Source: JAQBQB01 sp963757185 (GTDB taxonomy: Bacteria > Gemmatimonadota > Gemmatimonadetes > Gemmatimonadales > Gemmatimonadaceae). From it: a DNA stretch of 64,000 nucleotides. The position numbers and the translations under genes are program-made. The DNA lies in assembly GCA_963757185.1 (NCBI GenBank), contig CAVWQI010000005.1, positions 248,001-312,000 on the forward strand, read 5' to 3'. Position 1 is the first letter of the stretch; every line of letters begins with the position of its first letter. This document shows positions 26,030-34,923 of this stretch, piece after piece. The notes under the pieces are model-generated. The model did no database searches. It saw nothing but the letters and a program-made list of their open reading frames with translations, and had not been told where the DNA came from.

Positions 26030-28087
26030 ATGAGCGCCGGGACTGAAACACGAAGCGGTCGATCGTCGTGGATCGTCGCCGCACTGGCGGCGGGCGTCTT
26101 CTGGCGCACCGCCTACCCGACAATCACGTGGTGGGACTCGAGCAGCTACTCGCTCGCGGCGGCGACCCTCGGCGTCAACTCGCCACCGGGGTCGCTGCTT
26201 CTCACGCTGATCGGTTGGCCCGTCGCGCGGCTTTCGTTCGGCCTCTCTCCGGCGCACGCGCTGAACCTCTTCGCGGGTCTTCTCGCGGCGCTGACGTCGG
26301 CGCTCGTCTACGTCATCTCCCTGGCGAGCCTTCGGATCGCCGGATTCGACGGACGCGCCAACACGGCGACGGCGCTCGGCGCGGCGGCCGGCGCGTTGAC
26401 GTTCGCGTTCAGCGCGACGCTCTGGACGTACGCGACCCAGTTCACCCCGTACGTCCTCACGGCGGTGTTCACGGGTTTGATCTTGTGGACGATGATGCGC
26501 TGGTGGGCCGACGCCGACCGACCCGATGCTTGGGCGTGGCTCGCCCTCCTCGGCTTTCTCTTCGGGCTCGACTTCAGCGTTCACCGAACGAACGCGCTGC
26601 TGATCCCAGGCGCCGTCGTCTGGATTCTACTGCGCCGCCCAACGACCTTGCGTTCGCCGAGGGCGATCGTCGCCGGCGGCGGCGCGCTCGCCGCGGGACT
26701 CGTCGTGCAGGTGCTCGTCATCCCGATCGCCGCGTTCACCAATTCGACCCTCAACTTCTCCGATCCGAGCAGCCTCTCGCGATTCTGGGACTACGTGACG
26801 ATCAAACAGCTCGGGGGCTCGTTCCTCCTCCAGCTGTTTCCGCGCAAGTCGCCGATCTGGTCGGCACAGACGATGGACGTGTTGCGCATGCTCGGCCACG
26901 ATTTCCTGAACGTCGCGGGACGGGCCGGGGCCTTGGGTCTCCTGCCGGCGATTGCTGCGGCGTGGGGAATCGTCGCACTCTGGCGGGGCAATCGGCGGTT
27001 CGCCGCGGCGCTCGCGAGCGTGCTCGTGCTGCAAGTCGCGTTCACAGTCCTCTACTTCAACATTCCGGCCAATTACTTCCGGACGTTCGACCGGCACTAC
27101 TTGCCGATCGGCGTGACGATCGGTGTGTTGGTCGCGTGCGGATTGGGCGCGGCGATGGAGCGCGCCGCGGCGCGACCGGCTCGGATCGCGATCGGTGCGT
27201 TGGCGGCGGCGCTCTTCCCGGCGACGCAACTCTGGAACAACTGGACGGCGCGCGACGCGTCGCGACGCTACTTCACGCGCGACTACGCGGCGAACGCGCT
27301 CCTCAGCCTTCCGCCGAACGCGATCTATTTCACCGTCGGCGACAACGACACCTTCCCGGTGATGTACCTGCAGTCGGCCGAGGGCGTGCGGCCCGACGTC
27401 ACCATCATCAACTTGTCGGTCGCGAACGTTCCGCGATGGCCGGACCAGCTGACGAAGCGTGATCCGTCGTTTCCGCTTTCCCTGTCGCTCGCACAGCGCA
27501 CCGCGCTCGTCGCGCGGCCATGGACGGACACGATCGCGGTGCTGCCGATCCACGGCACGATGGAAGAACTCGGAGTGACGGCGGGTGTCGCGCCCCCAGA
27601 CTCGCTCACGCTGCGCATCCGTCCGCAATACGGCGACCACATGCTCCCGGCCGAGGTCGTGCTCCTCGACATCGTTCGTACGAACGCGTGGAAACGACCG
27701 CTCACGTTCGCGATCACCGGCGGCGAAGGCGCGATGGAGTGGCTCAAGCCGTACGGGCACATCGAAGGGCTCTACTCGCGGATCGTTCCGGTGGTGAACG
27801 CGCCCGCCGATCCGCGCATTCTCCGCGCCCACCTGTTCGACGTCGCTCGCTATCGTGGGTTCGACGATCCCTCGGTCCCGGTCGACGACGTGTCACGCAC
27901 GATGGGCATGCAGGCGTACGGGCCGCTCATGACACTGCTTTCGGCGGACGCGGCCGCCGGAACGCTCGCCGCGTGTCGTGCGGACCGCGGCGCGCTGCTC
28001 GCTCGCCTACCCTTCGATCGCCTGACCGCGCCGGAAGAGTATCGTCGGCCGATCGAGACGGCGTGCGGAGATCCCGTGAAGTATTAG
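26030..28087 (+). CDS. DUF2723 multi-pass membrane protein (possible glycosyltransferase)
   Basis: A protein of 685 residues from the ATG at 26030; a GTG at 26012 is also in frame. The first half has about 8-10 membrane helices, and the second half is mostly extracytoplasmic. TITWWDSSSYSLAAATLGV and NSPPGSLLLTLIGWPVARL match the DUF2723 family (GT-C fold, related to TMEM260-type O-mannosyltransferases). The Asp in WWDSS corresponds to the putative catalytic acid. The soluble part has VGDNDTFPVMYLQSAEGVRPDVTIIN, also typical. Donor and acceptor are unknown. It is convergent with the acetoacetyl-CoA synthetase, with a repeat element between. Confidence 0.85.
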   Translation: MSAGTETRSGRSSWIVAALAAGVFWRTAYPTITWWDSSSYSLAAATLGVNSPPGSLLLTLIGWPVARLSFGLSPAHALNLFAGLLAALTSALVYVISLASLRIAGFDGRANTATALGAAAGALTFAFSATLWTYATQFTPYVLTAVFTGLILWTMMRWWADADRPDAWAWLALLGFLFGLDFSVHRTNALLIPGAVVWILLRRPTTLRSPRAIVAGGGALAAGLVVQVLVIPIAAFTNSTLNFSDPSSLSRFWDYVTIKQLGGSFLLQLFPRKSPIWSAQTMDVLRMLGHDFLNVAGRAGALGLLPAIAAAWGIVALWRGNRRFAAALASVLVLQVAFTVLYFNIPANYFRTFDRHYLPIGVTIGVLVACGLGAAMERAAARPARIAIGALAAALFPATQLWNNWTARDASRRYFTRDYAANALLSLPPNAIYFTVGDNDTFPVMYLQSAEGVRPDVTIINLSVANVPRWPDQLTKRDPSFPLSLSLAQRTALVARPWTDTIAVLPIHGTMEELGVTAGVAPPDSLTLRIRPQYGDHMLPAEVVLLDIVRTNAWKRPLTFAITGGEGAMEWLKPYGHIEGLYSRIVPVVNAPADPRILRAHLFDVARYRGFDDPSVPVDDVSRTMGMQAYGPLMTLLSADAAAGTLAACRADRGALLARLPFDRLTAPEEYRRPIETACGDPVKY

Positions 28088-28133
28088 CGCGAGGTTTTTC
28101 GACGCGCCCGGCGGTCTACGCTTTTCGCGAGAA

Positions 28134-28250
28134 AAGAATTTGACGCAGATGACGCAGACTGGAACGGCAATGACGCAGATGACAGCCAATGTTCTTGTTT
28201 GCTATCTGCGAGATCGCTTTTCAGATCTGCGTCATCTGCGTTGAATTCTT
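28134..28250. repeat. 25-bp inverted repeat element with internal ACGCAGATGAC direct repeats
   Basis: Left arm 28134-28158 and right arm 28226-28250 are reverse complements at 23 of 25 positions; both contain ACGCAGATGACGCAGA. The 13-mer TGACGCAGATGAC is also repeated directly at 28141 and 28171. The spacer is 67 bases. The element fills most of the 203-base gap between two convergent genes. It looks like a small non-coding structured repeat (REP/MITE-like) that could also act as a two-way terminator. No coding potential is seen. Confidence 0.7.
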
Positions 28251-28290
28251 CCACACCTGCACGAGTGGCCCGCGCGGCGCGAAGACGGCC

Positions 28291-30297
28291 CTAGCTCGCC
28301 AACTCCGCCAAATCGCGAAACAGTTCGAGCGCCGCCGGATTCGCGAGCGCGTCCACGTTCTTCACCGGCCGTCCGTGGACGACGTCACGCACGGCGAGCT
28401 CGGTGATCTTGCCGCTGATCGTGCGCGGGATGTCGCTCACCTGGAGGATTTTGCGGGGCACGTGATGCGGACTCGTGTTCGACCGGATCTGCGCCCGGAT
28501 CCTGTCGCGGAGCTCGTCGTCGAGCGTGAGGCCTTCGGCGAGCCGCACGAAGAGAACGATTCGGACGTCGACGCCGGCGTCGGTGTTTACGTCTTGGCCG
28601 ATCACGACGCTCTCTACTACTTCGGGCAGCTGCTCCACCTGACGGTAGATCTCCGCCGTCCCGATGCGCACGCCGCCCGGGTTGAGCGTCGCGTCGCTGC
28701 GGCCGTAGATGATCATCCCGTTGTGTGAGGTGATCTCCGCCCAGTCGCCGTGGCGCCACACATCGGGGTACTGCTCGAAGTACGCCGCGCGGTATTTGGC
28801 GCCGTCGGGGTCGTTCCAGAACGCGACAGGCATGCTCGGGAACGGCGCCGTGCACACCAGCTCTCCCGGCCTGCCGACGATGGAATTCCCGTCCTCGTCG
28901 AAAATCTCGACCCGCATTCCGAGCGCGAGGCCTTGCAACTCGCCGCGCCATACGGGTCCGATCGGGTTGCCGCCCGCGAAACAGGAGATGATGTCCGTGC
29001 CACCGCTGATGCTGCTCAGCCGAACGTCGGGCTTCACCTGCTGGTAGACGTAGTCGAAGCTGTGCGCCGCGAGCGGGCTGCCGGTCGAGAGTATCGCATC
29101 GAGCGCGCTCAGATCGTGCGTCTCGCGCGGACGAAGGCCCTCCTTCTCGCCGAGCGCCAGCCACTTCGCGCTCGTGCCGAAGATCGTGATTCGCTCCGCC
29201 TCAGCCATGTCCCACAAGATCGGACGCTCGCGGATGAGGGGCGCGCCGTCGTACAACACGATCGTCGCGCCGAGCGACAGGCACGACACCAGCCAGTTCC
29301 ACATCATCCAGCCGCACGTCGTGAAGTAAAACACGCGATCGTCGCGCTTCACGTCGGTGTGCAGCGCGAGCTCTTTCAGATGCTGAATGAGCGTGCCGCC
29401 GGCGCCGTGCACCATGCATTTCGGGAGTCCCGTCGTGCCGGACGAGTACATGATGTACAGCGGGTGGTTGAACGGCAGGTGCTCGAACTTCAGTTCGGCC
29501 GAGCCGCCCAGCGAGCGGAGCCCCGCCCACGACAGCGACTTCCGGTCGCCCCATTCGACGTCTACGCTCGCGAGGTAGGGAACGACAACCAGGTGCTCGA
29601 TTTCCGGGATTCGCGTGATGAGTTCGCGAACGCGGTCGAGGCAGTCGATGTCGCGTCCCGCGTAGCGGTACGCCTCGGTGCAGAACAAGACGCGCGGCTT
29701 GATCTGGCCAAACCGATCGAGAACGCCCGAAACGCCGAAATCCGGCGAGCACGACGACCAGATGGCTCCGATGCTCGTCGCCGCCAGCATGGCGATGACG
29801 GCTTCCGGAATGTTCGGCAGAAAGCCGGCGACCCGGTCACCGGTACCGACGCCGAGCGACCGCAGGCCGGCAGCTACGCGCGCGACCTCGTCGTATAGAG
29901 TCGCGTACGTGATCCGTTTTTGGGCGCCGCTCTCGTTCCAGGCAACGATCGCCTCGTGATCGTCTCGATAGCGAAGCAGGTTTTCGGCGAAGTTGAGCCG
30001 CGTGCCGACGAACCAGTTGGGTCCAAGCACCGGATCCGGCGGCGCCATGCGGTCGCGCCCGACCAGAACGCGCTCGCATGCGATGTCCGGATCTGGCGGG
30101 CCGGTGACGATCCCGGCGAAGCGGCGCACCTCGAGCCAGAACAGCTCGACGTTTCGAATCGACCACTCGTAGAGCGACTCGAAGTCGTGCACCGACTCGG
30201 CGCGGCCATCCTCGCCGAGCGAGCGAACCTGCGCGATGAAGCGTGTGAGGTTCGCTCGCGCGATGCGTTCAGGCGACGGCGTCCACATCGGCTCCAT
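28291..30297 (-). CDS. Acetoacetyl-CoA synthetase
   Basis: This 668-residue ANL-superfamily ligase activates acetoacetate with ATP and CoA. The ATG at 30297 (MEPMWTPSPERI) is chosen over an upstream in-frame extension that shadows the M28 gene. The N-terminal ACAS_N-like segment contains FWLEVRRFAGI. The ATP loop is MYSSGTTGLPKCMVHG. FFTTCGWMMWNWLVSCLSLG is typical of acetoacetate-CoA ligases rather than acetyl-CoA synthetases. GRSDATLNPGGVRIGTAEIY and the catalytic Lys region TISGKITELAVRDVV are present. Acetoacetate is an end product of the homogentisate route encoded nearby, so it may serve that pathway. It lies 11 bases after the M28 peptidase gene. Confidence 0.9.
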   Translation of the reverse strand: MEPMWTPSPERIARANLTRFIAQVRSLGEDGRAESVHDFESLYEWSIRNVELFWLEVRRFAGIVTGPPDPDIACERVLVGRDRMAPPDPVLGPNWFVGTRLNFAENLLRYRDDHEAIVAWNESGAQKRITYATLYDEVARVAAGLRSLGVGTGDRVAGFLPNIPEAVIAMLAATSIGAIWSSCSPDFGVSGVLDRFGQIKPRVLFCTEAYRYAGRDIDCLDRVRELITRIPEIEHLVVVPYLASVDVEWGDRKSLSWAGLRSLGGSAELKFEHLPFNHPLYIMYSSGTTGLPKCMVHGAGGTLIQHLKELALHTDVKRDDRVFYFTTCGWMMWNWLVSCLSLGATIVLYDGAPLIRERPILWDMAEAERITIFGTSAKWLALGEKEGLRPRETHDLSALDAILSTGSPLAAHSFDYVYQQVKPDVRLSSISGGTDIISCFAGGNPIGPVWRGELQGLALGMRVEIFDEDGNSIVGRPGELVCTAPFPSMPVAFWNDPDGAKYRAAYFEQYPDVWRHGDWAEITSHNGMIIYGRSDATLNPGGVRIGTAEIYRQVEQLPEVVESVVIGQDVNTDAGVDVRIVLFVRLAEGLTLDDELRDRIRAQIRSNTSPHHVPRKILQVSDIPRTISGKITELAVRDVVHGRPVKNVDALANPAALELFRDLAELAS

Positions 30298-30308
30298 CGC
30301 CGCGGATC

Positions 30309-32057
30309 CTACGGGCGGTTCGACGGCGCCGTGACGCGGGACGTGTCGTTGAAGAAGCGCGCCGCCTTGGGGCACGTCGTTCCCCAGCCCTTTTCGTCGA
30401 GCGCGTTGCCGCGGCCGCCTCCGGCCGCTCCCCGGCCGCCACCGACAGCCAACAGGGCGGCGGAGAGCTCGGCGCGTCCGCTCTGCGCGCCGCGCCCACC
30501 GCCCCCGCCCCCACGTCCGCCGCGGCCGGCCGCTACGTCGGCTCGCTCGCGCGTGATGAACGACGGGTCCTCGGACGCGAGGTACGCCAGCATCGCGACG
30601 ATCGTCGCGTTCCCCTTGAGATCGTCGAACACGATCTTGTCGAAGCTGTCGCGATTGGTGTGGTGCGTGTAGCTGCCGTAGTCCCAGTTGAGAGAGCTGA
30701 GTCCAAAGACGGGCGCGCCGTAGCAGTCGAACGACGCGTTGTCGGTGCCGCCCGTCGCCGGTGCGCCGACGCCGGTGAAGCGAATCTGCTGCTGAAATTC
30801 CTGCGGCAGCTTCGCCAGCCACGCCTGCATGTGCTCGCCGGCGTTCGGTAATCCGACGCCCGACGTGCTCTGGATGCGCCCCGTGCCGTTGTCCTGGTTG
30901 AATCCCGCCTGAATCGCGCGGACGACCTCGGGATGGTCGTACGCGTACGCGTGCGATCCGATGAGTCCCTGCTCCTCGCCCGGCCAGTGGCCGACCATGA
31001 TCGTGCGCTTCGGATGGGGATACGCGGCCTTCAGGATGCGCATCGCCTCCATCATCGTGATCGTGCCGGTGCCGTTGTCGGTCGCGCCCTGCGAGCCGTC
31101 CCACGAGTCGAAGTGCGCCGAGAGGAGGATGTATTCATTCGGCTTCTCGGTTCCCTTGATCACGCCGAACGTGTTGTACATCGCGACGTCAGCGAGCGGC
31201 GCCGCATCCGCGTTGACGCGTAGCTGCGGCCCCTGGTGCCGCTCGGTCAGCCGATAGAGAAGGCTGTAGTCCTCGCAGCTCATCGCGATGCCGAGCGCGG
31301 TCTTGTTCTTGGTGTCGTAGACCGTGTACGTGCCCCACGCCCCGCCGAGCGCGTTGGCGAAGTTGGAAACGATCACGCCTAGCGCGCCGGCCTTTTCGAT
31401 GCGCATTCCCAGATTGCCCGTCGGGTTGCCCGCGGTGACCGGGTAGCCGGTGTTGCGAAGGCGCGTGTTCCAGTCGTTCACGAGGTTGACGACGCTCGAG
31501 TCCATGCGCGCCTTCGATGCCGGCGTCGCCATCGCGGCCCACTCCTCCTCCGGACGGCACGTCGGGTACGCGGGCGAGATGAGCACGAACTTGCCCTTCA
31601 CGTTCGGCAGCCACTTCACGAATTCATTGCTGTCCTTCACCATCGGCAGCACGATCGTCGTGCCGGCCACGTTCCTGCCGGCGGTGCCGGGGCTGTCGCC
31701 GAGAATCGTCGCTTCCAGCGTGCGTACGCGCGGCTTGACGAGGTCGATGTGCGAATAGCCGCGCTTCCAGCCGCGCCACGTGCCGTATTTCTCGCGGTGC
31801 GCGTCGATTCCCCACGAGCGGTACATCTTCATCACCCAATCGCTCGCCTCGAGCCCCTGCGGCGTTCCGCTGAGGCGCGGGCCGATCGAGTCGAAGAGCG
31901 TTTGAGAGAGATCCCACGTGTGGGAGCTGTCGATGCCGAGAGTCCACATCCGGGCGAGCACCGGGTCGGTCGAGACCCCGCCCTGCCCTCGCGAGGCCGA
32001 CGGCAGCGAAACGAGGGCGGCGCTCAGCGCGACCGACGCGAGCAGTCGAGAGGACAT
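30309..32057 (-). CDS. Secreted M28-family zinc metallopeptidase
   Basis: An exported peptidase of 582 residues. The signal peptide is residues 1-24 (LLASVALSAALVSLPSASRG). A protease-associated-like domain (about 140-290) precedes the M28 catalytic domain (about 300-500). Zinc-site motifs are LLSAHFDSWDGSQGATDNGTG (His and bridging Asp), HWPGEEQGLIGS (catalytic Glu and Glu ligand), AGFNQDNGTG and THHTNRDSFDKI (final His). The C-terminal region 511-550 is a Gly/Arg-rich RGG tract, unusual for M28 enzymes. It is in a minus-strand run, 25 bases after the FKBP gene and 11 bases before the acetoacetyl-CoA synthetase. Likely an aminopeptidase or carboxypeptidase in the periplasm or outside. Confidence 0.9.
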   Translation of the reverse strand: MSSRLLASVALSAALVSLPSASRGQGGVSTDPVLARMWTLGIDSSHTWDLSQTLFDSIGPRLSGTPQGLEASDWVMKMYRSWGIDAHREKYGTWRGWKRGYSHIDLVKPRVRTLEATILGDSPGTAGRNVAGTTIVLPMVKDSNEFVKWLPNVKGKFVLISPAYPTCRPEEEWAAMATPASKARMDSSVVNLVNDWNTRLRNTGYPVTAGNPTGNLGMRIEKAGALGVIVSNFANALGGAWGTYTVYDTKNKTALGIAMSCEDYSLLYRLTERHQGPQLRVNADAAPLADVAMYNTFGVIKGTEKPNEYILLSAHFDSWDGSQGATDNGTGTITMMEAMRILKAAYPHPKRTIMVGHWPGEEQGLIGSHAYAYDHPEVVRAIQAGFNQDNGTGRIQSTSGVGLPNAGEHMQAWLAKLPQEFQQQIRFTGVGAPATGGTDNASFDCYGAPVFGLSSLNWDYGSYTHHTNRDSFDKIVFDDLKGNATIVAMLAYLASEDPSFITRERADVAAGRGGRGGGGGGRGAQSGRAELSAALLAVGGGRGAAGGGRGNALDEKGWGTTCPKAARFFNDTSRVTAPSNRP

Positions 32058-32082
32058 CGAATTCTCCTGATGAGCGAAATGT

Positions 32083-32547
32083 CTACGGGATGTCGTTCAG
32101 TACGACGTCGAACACGAGCGTCGAATTGGCCGGAATCGGCGGCTTGGCGAACGCGCCGAACGCGAGCGCGGACGGCACGACGATCACCCGCTCCCCGCCG
32201 GTGCGCATGCCCACGATGGCGTCCTGCAGGCCGCGCACGACCTGGCTGAGATCCTGTTGCACGTTGATCTGCTGATCCACGATGACGCCGTTCTTGAGGA
32301 ACGTGACGTAACTGAAAACGACGATTTGCGGTCCCGCGAGCGCGGCCCCGGTTCCAACCTTCTCGTCCTGGTAATAGTCGCCCGCCGCCGTCTTCGTCAT
32401 CTGAGAGATGACGATGGGCGGCGAGAATCCTGTGAACGTCTCGGTCGCGGGATCGCTGGGGTCGTTCGGCGCCGAGCCATCGGTCGTACCGGTGTCCAGG
32501 CAAGCGACCAGCCCGAGCGCCACAATCGCAATCGCAAAACGTCGCAT
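32083..32547 (-). CDS. FKBP-type peptidyl-prolyl isomerase lipoprotein
   Basis: A protein of 154 residues. The N-terminus is a lipoprotein signal with lipobox LVAC (cysteine at residue 16), followed by an acidic, Thr-rich linker. The FKBP domain spans about 60-154: FSYVTFLKNGVIVDQ, VVRGLQDAIVGMRTGGERVIVVPSALAFG, and IPANSTLVFDVVLNDI, which match the central and C-terminal FKBP strands. The aromatic residues of the active pocket are partly replaced (LAFG for LAYG; QQINVQQ for FDSS), so activity may be reduced. It probably helps fold exported proteins such as the neighbouring peptidases. That role is inference from position. Confidence 0.86.
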   Translation of the reverse strand: MRRFAIAIVALGLVACLDTGTTDGSAPNDPSDPATETFTGFSPPIVISQMTKTAAGDYYQDEKVGTGAALAGPQIVVFSYVTFLKNGVIVDQQINVQQDLSQVVRGLQDAIVGMRTGGERVIVVPSALAFGAFAKPPIPANSTLVFDVVLNDIP

Positions 32548-32632
32548 ATCCTTTATCTCGCGTGAGGGGTCTGCCCGCTGCTATCTGAAAAACGCGCCTC
32601 GCACCGCCACGCGCGCCTGGAGTTGGGACTCC

Positions 32633-34906
32633 TCAGCGCACGCGAACCACCGACAGCTGCATCGTCGGCGGGAGCGCTTGGCCGTTGGACGTCACGGTCA
32701 ACAATGCATCTTGGCCGCTGGCCACCGAAAAGCGCAAGAACGACACGCCGTACCCCACTATGCTCAGGCTGACGGGCACGTTGTCCGACAGGATGTGGGT
32801 CAGCAGCGGGAAGGCGGTGGACACCCCGCCCCCGGTGAGGACGCTCCGAATGTTCCAGGAGGGTTGCTGATATCGGGGATCGACGTTCGGCGCGTTGTCG
32901 TCAAGAAAGACCGACGTCGCCCAGTCGTGAAGCAGCGGCCCGGGCGACGTGCCCAACGCGTTGGTGAGATTGGCCATGCCGCTCGTATGCGAGTTCACGA
33001 GGTTGAACCAGAACGTGTTCTCCGAGCCGTCCGGCAGGTGGTCGGCCGCATAGCGCAGGAAGTTCCAGATCGCGCCGCGGGTCTGGAGATCGTCATCAGC
33101 CGAATTGAAACCGATCGGCGCCTGCGTCTCGGTCGTGCCGAGGTACAGGCTGTACCGACGGAAATTGTTGATCGCGAAGACGGAATAGGCGTTCGTGAAG
33201 ATTGGATCGTTGAATCCCGTCGCGTCGAGGTTGGTTCTCGGCGACCGGTTCGCCGAGCGGAAGAAGTTGAGCTCTTCGGCGATGTGGGCGAGACCCTCGT
33301 CGAGCCACGACTCCTCGAACGCCGGACCGACCCCGTTCACGTACATGCGGCGCGATGCGTTGATGAGATGTTGGTACTCGTGCGCCACCGTGCCGTTGGT
33401 GAGCGTGAGCACCAGCGACTTCGACCGCTTGTTCTGGTTGACGACGCCACCGGTGTCGGGAACGAGGAGATAGAACATCTCGGCGAAGTTGCTGCCGGCG
33501 CACGGCCCGGGCGCCGTGGTCTTCGGATACAGATCCCGCGGAAAGAAAAAGCCGAGTGTCACGCCGAGCGCCCCGGGGGAAGTGAGCTCGTTCACGGCGC
33601 GCGTGAAGAACATGATCACGTGGCCGTTGCCGTCGATGTCCGACGGCGTGCCGAACGCGGCGCGATCCACCGGGTCGACGAGCGTATCGAACGTCACCCC
33701 GATCGACTGGTACTCGGCATCGCTGAAGCCACCGGCCGGGTTGCTCGTGTCGGCGACGATGATCGCCTTGTTCGTGACCGCGGCCACCCGGCCGATGCGC
33801 GGCTGCGGATTGTCGCAGAAATCGGTTGCGTTCGCGTTCAGCGAGATGAAGTCGCCGACCGCGGGAATCGTCGTCGTCGCGTTCGCGCGCGCCGCGTCGA
33901 GGCTCGCGCGCCAACCGCCGCGCCCGCCGAGCCGGCGCGCCGCTTCCGCGCGAGCACGGTCTCGAAGACGATTCTCGAACGTGTGGTCGATGGTGATCGG
34001 CGGCCCTTGCGACTGCTCCACTCCGCGCACGCGCGCCGCGCTGAACACCTCGGGCGACGGGAGCGACAATGGCGCGATCCCCTGGCCGCGCACCTCGAGG
34101 ACCGTCGTGGCGCTCGCCACGCCGGAGTTGTAGTACGGGATGATCGCGTACTCGGCACCCGGGCTCGAGCCGTGGACACAGAAGCCGTCCCCCGATACAC
34201 CGGTGATCACCTGCCCGACAGGAATGTCCACCGACGGCGCCGCGCCCGTGCAAATCGATTGGCCGAGGGCAAGCACGGTGACGAGAACGCTGTCCGACTT
34301 GACCCCGGACGTCGCGATGACCCATGTCGCCGATCCGCGTCGCAGGGCGTGCACGAGCCCCGAGGCGTCGATGCTGATGAGCGTCGGATCGCGCGCCACG
34401 AGGACGGGAGCGGGCGTCGTTGCGTTGCCGAACATGTCGAGGCTCGCCGCCGAAATCCGCGCCGAGTCCACGTTGACGGGCATCCGCACGTTTTGGGGCG
34501 ACAGCGATAACGTCGCCGTGGGTCCGGGAGTGCCCATCGCGTGGAACGTGACGCTCCCCCCTGCACCGCTGACGCTCGCCGTGATCACGTTGTCGCCGGC
34601 GATCGTGCCCAAGGTCCAAGCGGCCGTGGTCTGCCCGTTCGACCCGGTCGTCGCGATGCGCGGATTCGTCGAGCCGTTGCCGCCCGTCACCGCGAACGCC
34701 ACGGACGCCCCGGCAACGGCGCGTCCGGACGCATCGGTGACGCTGACGACAAGCCCGCCGGGAATTGTCGCGCCGACCACCGCGGTGCGATTGAGATCCG
34801 TCACCGCGGTGAGATGCGCGGGTGGGCCGCTCGCCGGCGACATCGAGTCGCCGCCGCAGCCCAACGCGACCGAAGCGGCCGCGATCAACACCAGCTTCCG
34901 AGCCAT
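32633..34906 (-). CDS. Lipoprotein metallopeptidase with bacterial Ig-like domain
   Basis: A protein of 757 residues. The ATG at 34906 gives a signal peptide ending at a cysteine in SVALGCGGDS. Residues about 27-125 form an Ig-like/invasin-type domain (TDASGRAVAGASVAFAVTGG, GSNGQTTAAWTLG), followed by a second beta-rich segment. The zinc peptidase motif HEYQH occurs near residue 507 within VAHEYQHLINASRRM, with ESWLDEGLAHIAEEL about 30 residues later supplying the third ligand. This arrangement resembles M30 (hyicolysin-like) peptidases. It is probably anchored at the cell surface. It is in the same run as the FKBP and M28 genes. Confidence 0.82.
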   Translation of the reverse strand: MARKLVLIAAASVALGCGGDSMSPASGPPAHLTAVTDLNRTAVVGATIPGGLVVSVTDASGRAVAGASVAFAVTGGNGSTNPRIATTGSNGQTTAAWTLGTIAGDNVITASVSGAGGSVTFHAMGTPGPTATLSLSPQNVRMPVNVDSARISAASLDMFGNATTPAPVLVARDPTLISIDASGLVHALRRGSATWVIATSGVKSDSVLVTVLALGQSICTGAAPSVDIPVGQVITGVSGDGFCVHGSSPGAEYAIIPYYNSGVASATTVLEVRGQGIAPLSLPSPEVFSAARVRGVEQSQGPPITIDHTFENRLRDRARAEAARRLGGRGGWRASLDAARANATTTIPAVGDFISLNANATDFCDNPQPRIGRVAAVTNKAIIVADTSNPAGGFSDAEYQSIGVTFDTLVDPVDRAAFGTPSDIDGNGHVIMFFTRAVNELTSPGALGVTLGFFFPRDLYPKTTAPGPCAGSNFAEMFYLLVPDTGGVVNQNKRSKSLVLTLTNGTVAHEYQHLINASRRMYVNGVGPAFEESWLDEGLAHIAEELNFFRSANRSPRTNLDATGFNDPIFTNAYSVFAINNFRRYSLYLGTTETQAPIGFNSADDDLQTRGAIWNFLRYAADHLPDGSENTFWFNLVNSHTSGMANLTNALGTSPGPLLHDWATSVFLDDNAPNVDPRYQQPSWNIRSVLTGGGVSTAFPLLTHILSDNVPVSLSIVGYGVSFLRFSVASGQDALLTVTSNGQALPPTMQLSVVRVR

Positions 34907-34923
34907 TTGCACGATCAACGAAT

